Part shown: positions 62,075-64,000 of the stretch, in pieces
How the letters are laid out: each line of letters starts with the position of its first letter
Position numbering within the stretch: the first letter of the stretch is position 1
Assembly: GCF_000271485.2 (NCBI RefSeq)
Contig: NZ_AKVN02000001.1
Span: forward strand, 4,945,076-5,009,075
Direction of reading: 5' to 3'
Origin: Pelosinus fermentans DSM 17108
Lineage (GTDB): Bacteria > Bacillota > Negativicutes > DSM-13327
DNA: 64,000 bases
Notes under the pieces: model-generated
The model's input: the letters and a program-made list of their open reading frames with translations, nothing else
Database searches by the model: none
Told to the model about the DNA's origin: nothing
Position numbers and translations under genes: made by a program

Positions 62075-63193
62075 TTAGCTTAATACAGTTGTTACAGGAG
62101 TATAAGGTAAATTCTGATCATCAGCTACAGCCTTAAATGTTACTTTTCCATCATAAACATTAAGTCCTCTTGCCAATCCAGCATCATCAATAAGAGCTTG
62201 CTTCCAGCCTTTATTAGCAATCTGCAGCGCATATGGCAATGTTGAATTTGTTAAGGCCAAAGTGGACGTGCGAGCCACCGCTCCGGGCATATTGGCTACA
62301 GAATAATGGATTACACCGTGCTTGGTATAGGTAGGTTCGCTATGGGTGGTAATTCGATCAATCGTTGAAACGGAACCGCCTTGATCAATCGCCACATCTA
62401 CAATGACGGAACCAGCTTCCATGGTTTTTACCATTTCTTCGCTCACTAGCTTAGGAGCTTTTGCTCCAGGTATGAGTACAGCGCCCACTAAAAGATCCGC
62501 TTGTTTTACCCATTTTGCAATATTATAGCTATTTGACATGACAGTGGTTACTCTGCCACCAAAAATATCATCTAAGTAAGCAAGACGATCTGTAGATTTA
62601 TCAAGAATCGTAACACGTGCACCCATGCCAACAGCCATCTTAGCAGCATTCGTACCTACAATGCCACCACCAACAATTACGACTTGACCTGATTCTACCC
62701 CAGGTACGCCACCTAGAAGGATGCCTTTGCCGCCCCAAGGCTTTTCCAGGAACTGCGCACCAATTTGTACTGCCATACGACCCGCGACTTCACTCATTGG
62801 TGATAATAAGGGCAATGAATTATTCCGGCCTACAATAGTTTCATAGGCAATACCAATCACCTTTTTCTCTAATAATGCCTTCGTCAGTTCAGGCTCGGGA
62901 GCTAAATGTAAGTATGTAAATAAAATTTGACCTTCATGAAACAATTCATACTCTGGCATTAGGGGTTCTTTCACCTTAATAATCATTTCTGAGGTATCAA
63001 ATAATTCTTTTTTATCTGCGATAATCGTAGCTCCTACTTGCTGATAGCTTTCATCAGAAAAGCCGCTGCCAATACCTGCATTTTTTTCAATTAATACAGT
63101 ATGCCCCGCTCTACAAAGATCCTCGGCACCTGCCGGAGTCAGACCCACACGATTTTCATTGTTTTTAATCTCTTTTGCTACGCCAATAATCAT
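62075..63193 (-). CDS. ald: alanine dehydrogenase
   Basis: NAD-linked enzyme that converts L-alanine to pyruvate and ammonia or the reverse. 372 residues; [20 protein letters not shown], Lys75 (KVKEPL) and His96 (HLAPEPEL) are the catalytic pair. [20 protein letters not shown] is the NAD fold, and [20 protein letters not shown] is near the end. ATG 63193 follows GGAGGGAATTTATT. The upstream -24/-12 promoter indicates sigma-54 control by a nearby enhancer-binding protein. Confidence 0.95.
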   Translation of the reverse strand: MIIGVAKEIKNNENRVGLTPAGAEDLCRAGHTVLIEKNAGIGSGFSDESYQQVGATIIADKKELFDTSEMIIKVKEPLMPEYELFHEGQILFTYLHLAPEPELTKALLEKKVIGIAYETIVGRNNSLPLLSPMSEVAGRMAVQIGAQFLEKPWGGKGILLGGVPGVESGQVVIVGGGIVGTNAAKMAVGMGARVTILDKSTDRLAYLDDIFGGRVTTVMSNSYNIAKWVKQADLLVGAVLIPGAKAPKLVSEEMVKTMEAGSVIVDVAIDQGGSVSTIDRITTHSEPTYTKHGVIHYSVANMPGAVARTSTLALTNSTLPYALQIANKGWKQALIDDAGLARGLNVYDGKVTFKAVADDQNLPYTPVTTVLS

Positions 63194-63269
63194 AATAAAT
63201 TCCCTCCATTTTCGTTATACTATTTTAGCAATATATAAATACACTATTAGTATTATGATCTTATAATAC

Positions 63270-63286
63270 TGCAAAAATCGTGCCAA
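63270..63286 (-). promoter_or_regulatory. sigma-54 promoter of ald
   Basis: On the minus strand TTGGCACGATTTTTGCA is a perfect -24/-12 match (TGGCACG, four bases, TTGCA). Its position gives a leader of about 65 bases before ald. No sigma-A promoter of comparable quality was seen in the same interval. Confidence 0.9.
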
Positions 63287-63411
63287 CCAGGCTTTTTTAT
63301 GATATATCAGCCATTTCATCTAATAAATATCAGGTTTTTACTTGTTTCACTTCAAAAGCAGTCACATTTTAAAACCTCGCTGATTAGTTGAAAATCTAGC
63401 AAAAGCTATTT

Positions 63412-63448
63412 ATTGTGGAACTATTTATTTCCACAATGGATTCCATTG
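63412..63448. promoter_or_regulatory. candidate enhancer (upstream activating) sites
   Basis: Perfect inverted repeat ATTGTGGAA / TTCCACAAT (63412-63420 with 63429-63437) and an overlapping AATGGA-T-TCCATT palindrome (63435-63447), with further TTCCAT halves at about 63470 and 63480. They lie 125-160 bases upstream of the -24/-12 promoter, normal for a bacterial enhancer, and just past the 3' end of the activator gene. Confidence 0.65.
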
Positions 63449-63496
63449 TTACGAATTGGTTCCATTTTATTGAATTAAATTCCATAAATTACCAAT

Positions 63497-64000
63497 TCAT
63501 TCGAGCGAAAAGTCATATTTTCGTAATTTTTTTAATACCGCAGTATGGGATAACCCTAATACTGCTCCCATACGTCTCGAAGAGCGAAAGCGACGAAGAG
63601 TTTCTTTTAATATAACCACTTCCACTTCTGCCAGCCGCTCCTCTAATGTTTGATATTTTTCAAATTGCACCGTAGGCGGTGCTGTTTGGGAGCCCGACAA
63701 CCTTCCCAAAAAGATATGTTCTGGTTGAACCAGTGTTCCATCAACTAAATTTACTGATCTCTCAATAATATTTTTTAGTTCCCGTACATTACCCGGCCAA
63801 TTATAATCCTGCAGCCGCTGTAATGCAGCAGCAGAAAAACCCTGAACTGGATTATGCAATTTCTCAGCAAAATGTCTTAAAAAAAGTTCCCCTAATAGTT
63901 GAATATCTTCAAAGCGCTCCCTGAGGGGGGGAATTAAGAGAGGGATTACATTCAAACGATAGTATAAATCTTCTCGAAAAATCTTATCAGCAACCATATC
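63497..64000 (-). CDS. sigma-54-dependent activator, C-terminal part (TyrR-type HTH)
   Basis: The gene enters from the right edge; 166 residues are seen. The AAA+ end has FREDLYYRLNVIPLLIPPLR and NWPGNVRELKNIIERSVNLV (the sigma-54 interaction-module end). The DNA-binding tail RSSRRMGAVLGLSHTAVLKK is the TyrR-type helix-turn-helix rather than a Fis/NtrC form. It is likely the activator of the adjacent ald promoter. Its start and sensor domain lie outside the window. Confidence 0.9.
   Translation of the reverse strand, partial: DMVADKIFREDLYYRLNVIPLLIPPLRERFEDIQLLGELFLRHFAEKLHNPVQGFSAAALQRLQDYNWPGNVRELKNIIERSVNLVDGTLVQPEHIFLGRLSGSQTAPPTVQFEKYQTLEERLAEVEVVILKETLRRFRSSRRMGAVLGLSHTAVLKKLRKYDFSLE

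Noticed and set aside
1..64000. CRISPR array
   Set aside because: No regularly spaced direct repeats were found; the dispersed repeats are single intergenic copies at irregular distances.

Overview
The window looks like chromosome of an endospore-forming, low-to-moderate GC Firmicute. An alpha/beta-type small acid-soluble spore protein behind a sigma-G-like promoter, a SpoVD-type penicillin-binding protein with a PASTA domain, a Spo0E-like phosphatase and AddAB all point that way. Glutaminyl-tRNA synthetase, MenG, HypAB, sigma-54 control and a LarA-type nickel enzyme would fit the Negativicutes (Sporomusa/Pelosinus type). That placement is inference, because there is no rRNA in the window.

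Layout. 0-5.5 kb: an M20 peptidase, DNA polymerase IV, two tandem tRNA-Ser genes with their own promoter and terminator, an exported polysaccharide deacetylase, a Cys-rich small protein and menaquinone methyltransferase. 5.4-9.3 kb: a MerR-like remnant next to a heterodimeric ABC exporter. 9.4-18 kb: superoxide dismutase, a YnfA membrane protein and the addBA operon. 18-25 kb: an accessory stretch with small secreted or membrane proteins, a Cro/CI-type regulator with repeated operators, structured RNAs, dispersed repeats, a broken aminotransferase and an EamA transporter behind an attenuator-like leader. 25-28.7 kb: an amino-acid ABC importer and M20 hydrolase operon whose ATPase gene has been deleted down to its two ends. 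28.8-34.7 kb: a His-rich protein, a ferredoxin, a two-component system, an MGDG-type glycosyltransferase, an XRE regulator and a HisKA-like protein lacking the usual phospho-accepting histidine. 34.8-40.9 kb: a GntP permease, a LarA-family nickel racemase/epimerase homologue, PdxA2-like dehydrogenase and a four-carbon sugar-acid kinase, headed by an RpiR regulator. 41-50 kb: arginase, GlnRS, SbcCD, a YigZ-family and a YaiI-family protein. 50-64 kb: a truncated CoA ligase fused to a thioesterase remnant, a second deacetylase, a D,D-carboxypeptidase, CheR, alanine racemase, Spo0E-like/HypB/HypA, SASP, SpoVD, an amino-acid permease, alanine dehydrogenase and the C-terminal end of a sigma-54 activator.

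How genes work together. The clearest pathway is the sugar-acid operon: permease, C2 racemase/epimerase homologue, 4-kinase and decarboxylating dehydrogenase, probably converting threonate/erythronate-type acids to dihydroxyacetone phosphate. The right end pairs alanine dehydrogenase with a perfect -24/-12 promoter and a neighbouring TyrR-type activator. Several genes carry internal deletions or frameshifts (aminotransferase, ABC ATPase, CoA ligase/thioesterase, MerR, one unknown), so accessory functions here seem to be decaying. A family of intergenic repeats built on Ctctgcg/cgcagag words recurs across the window.
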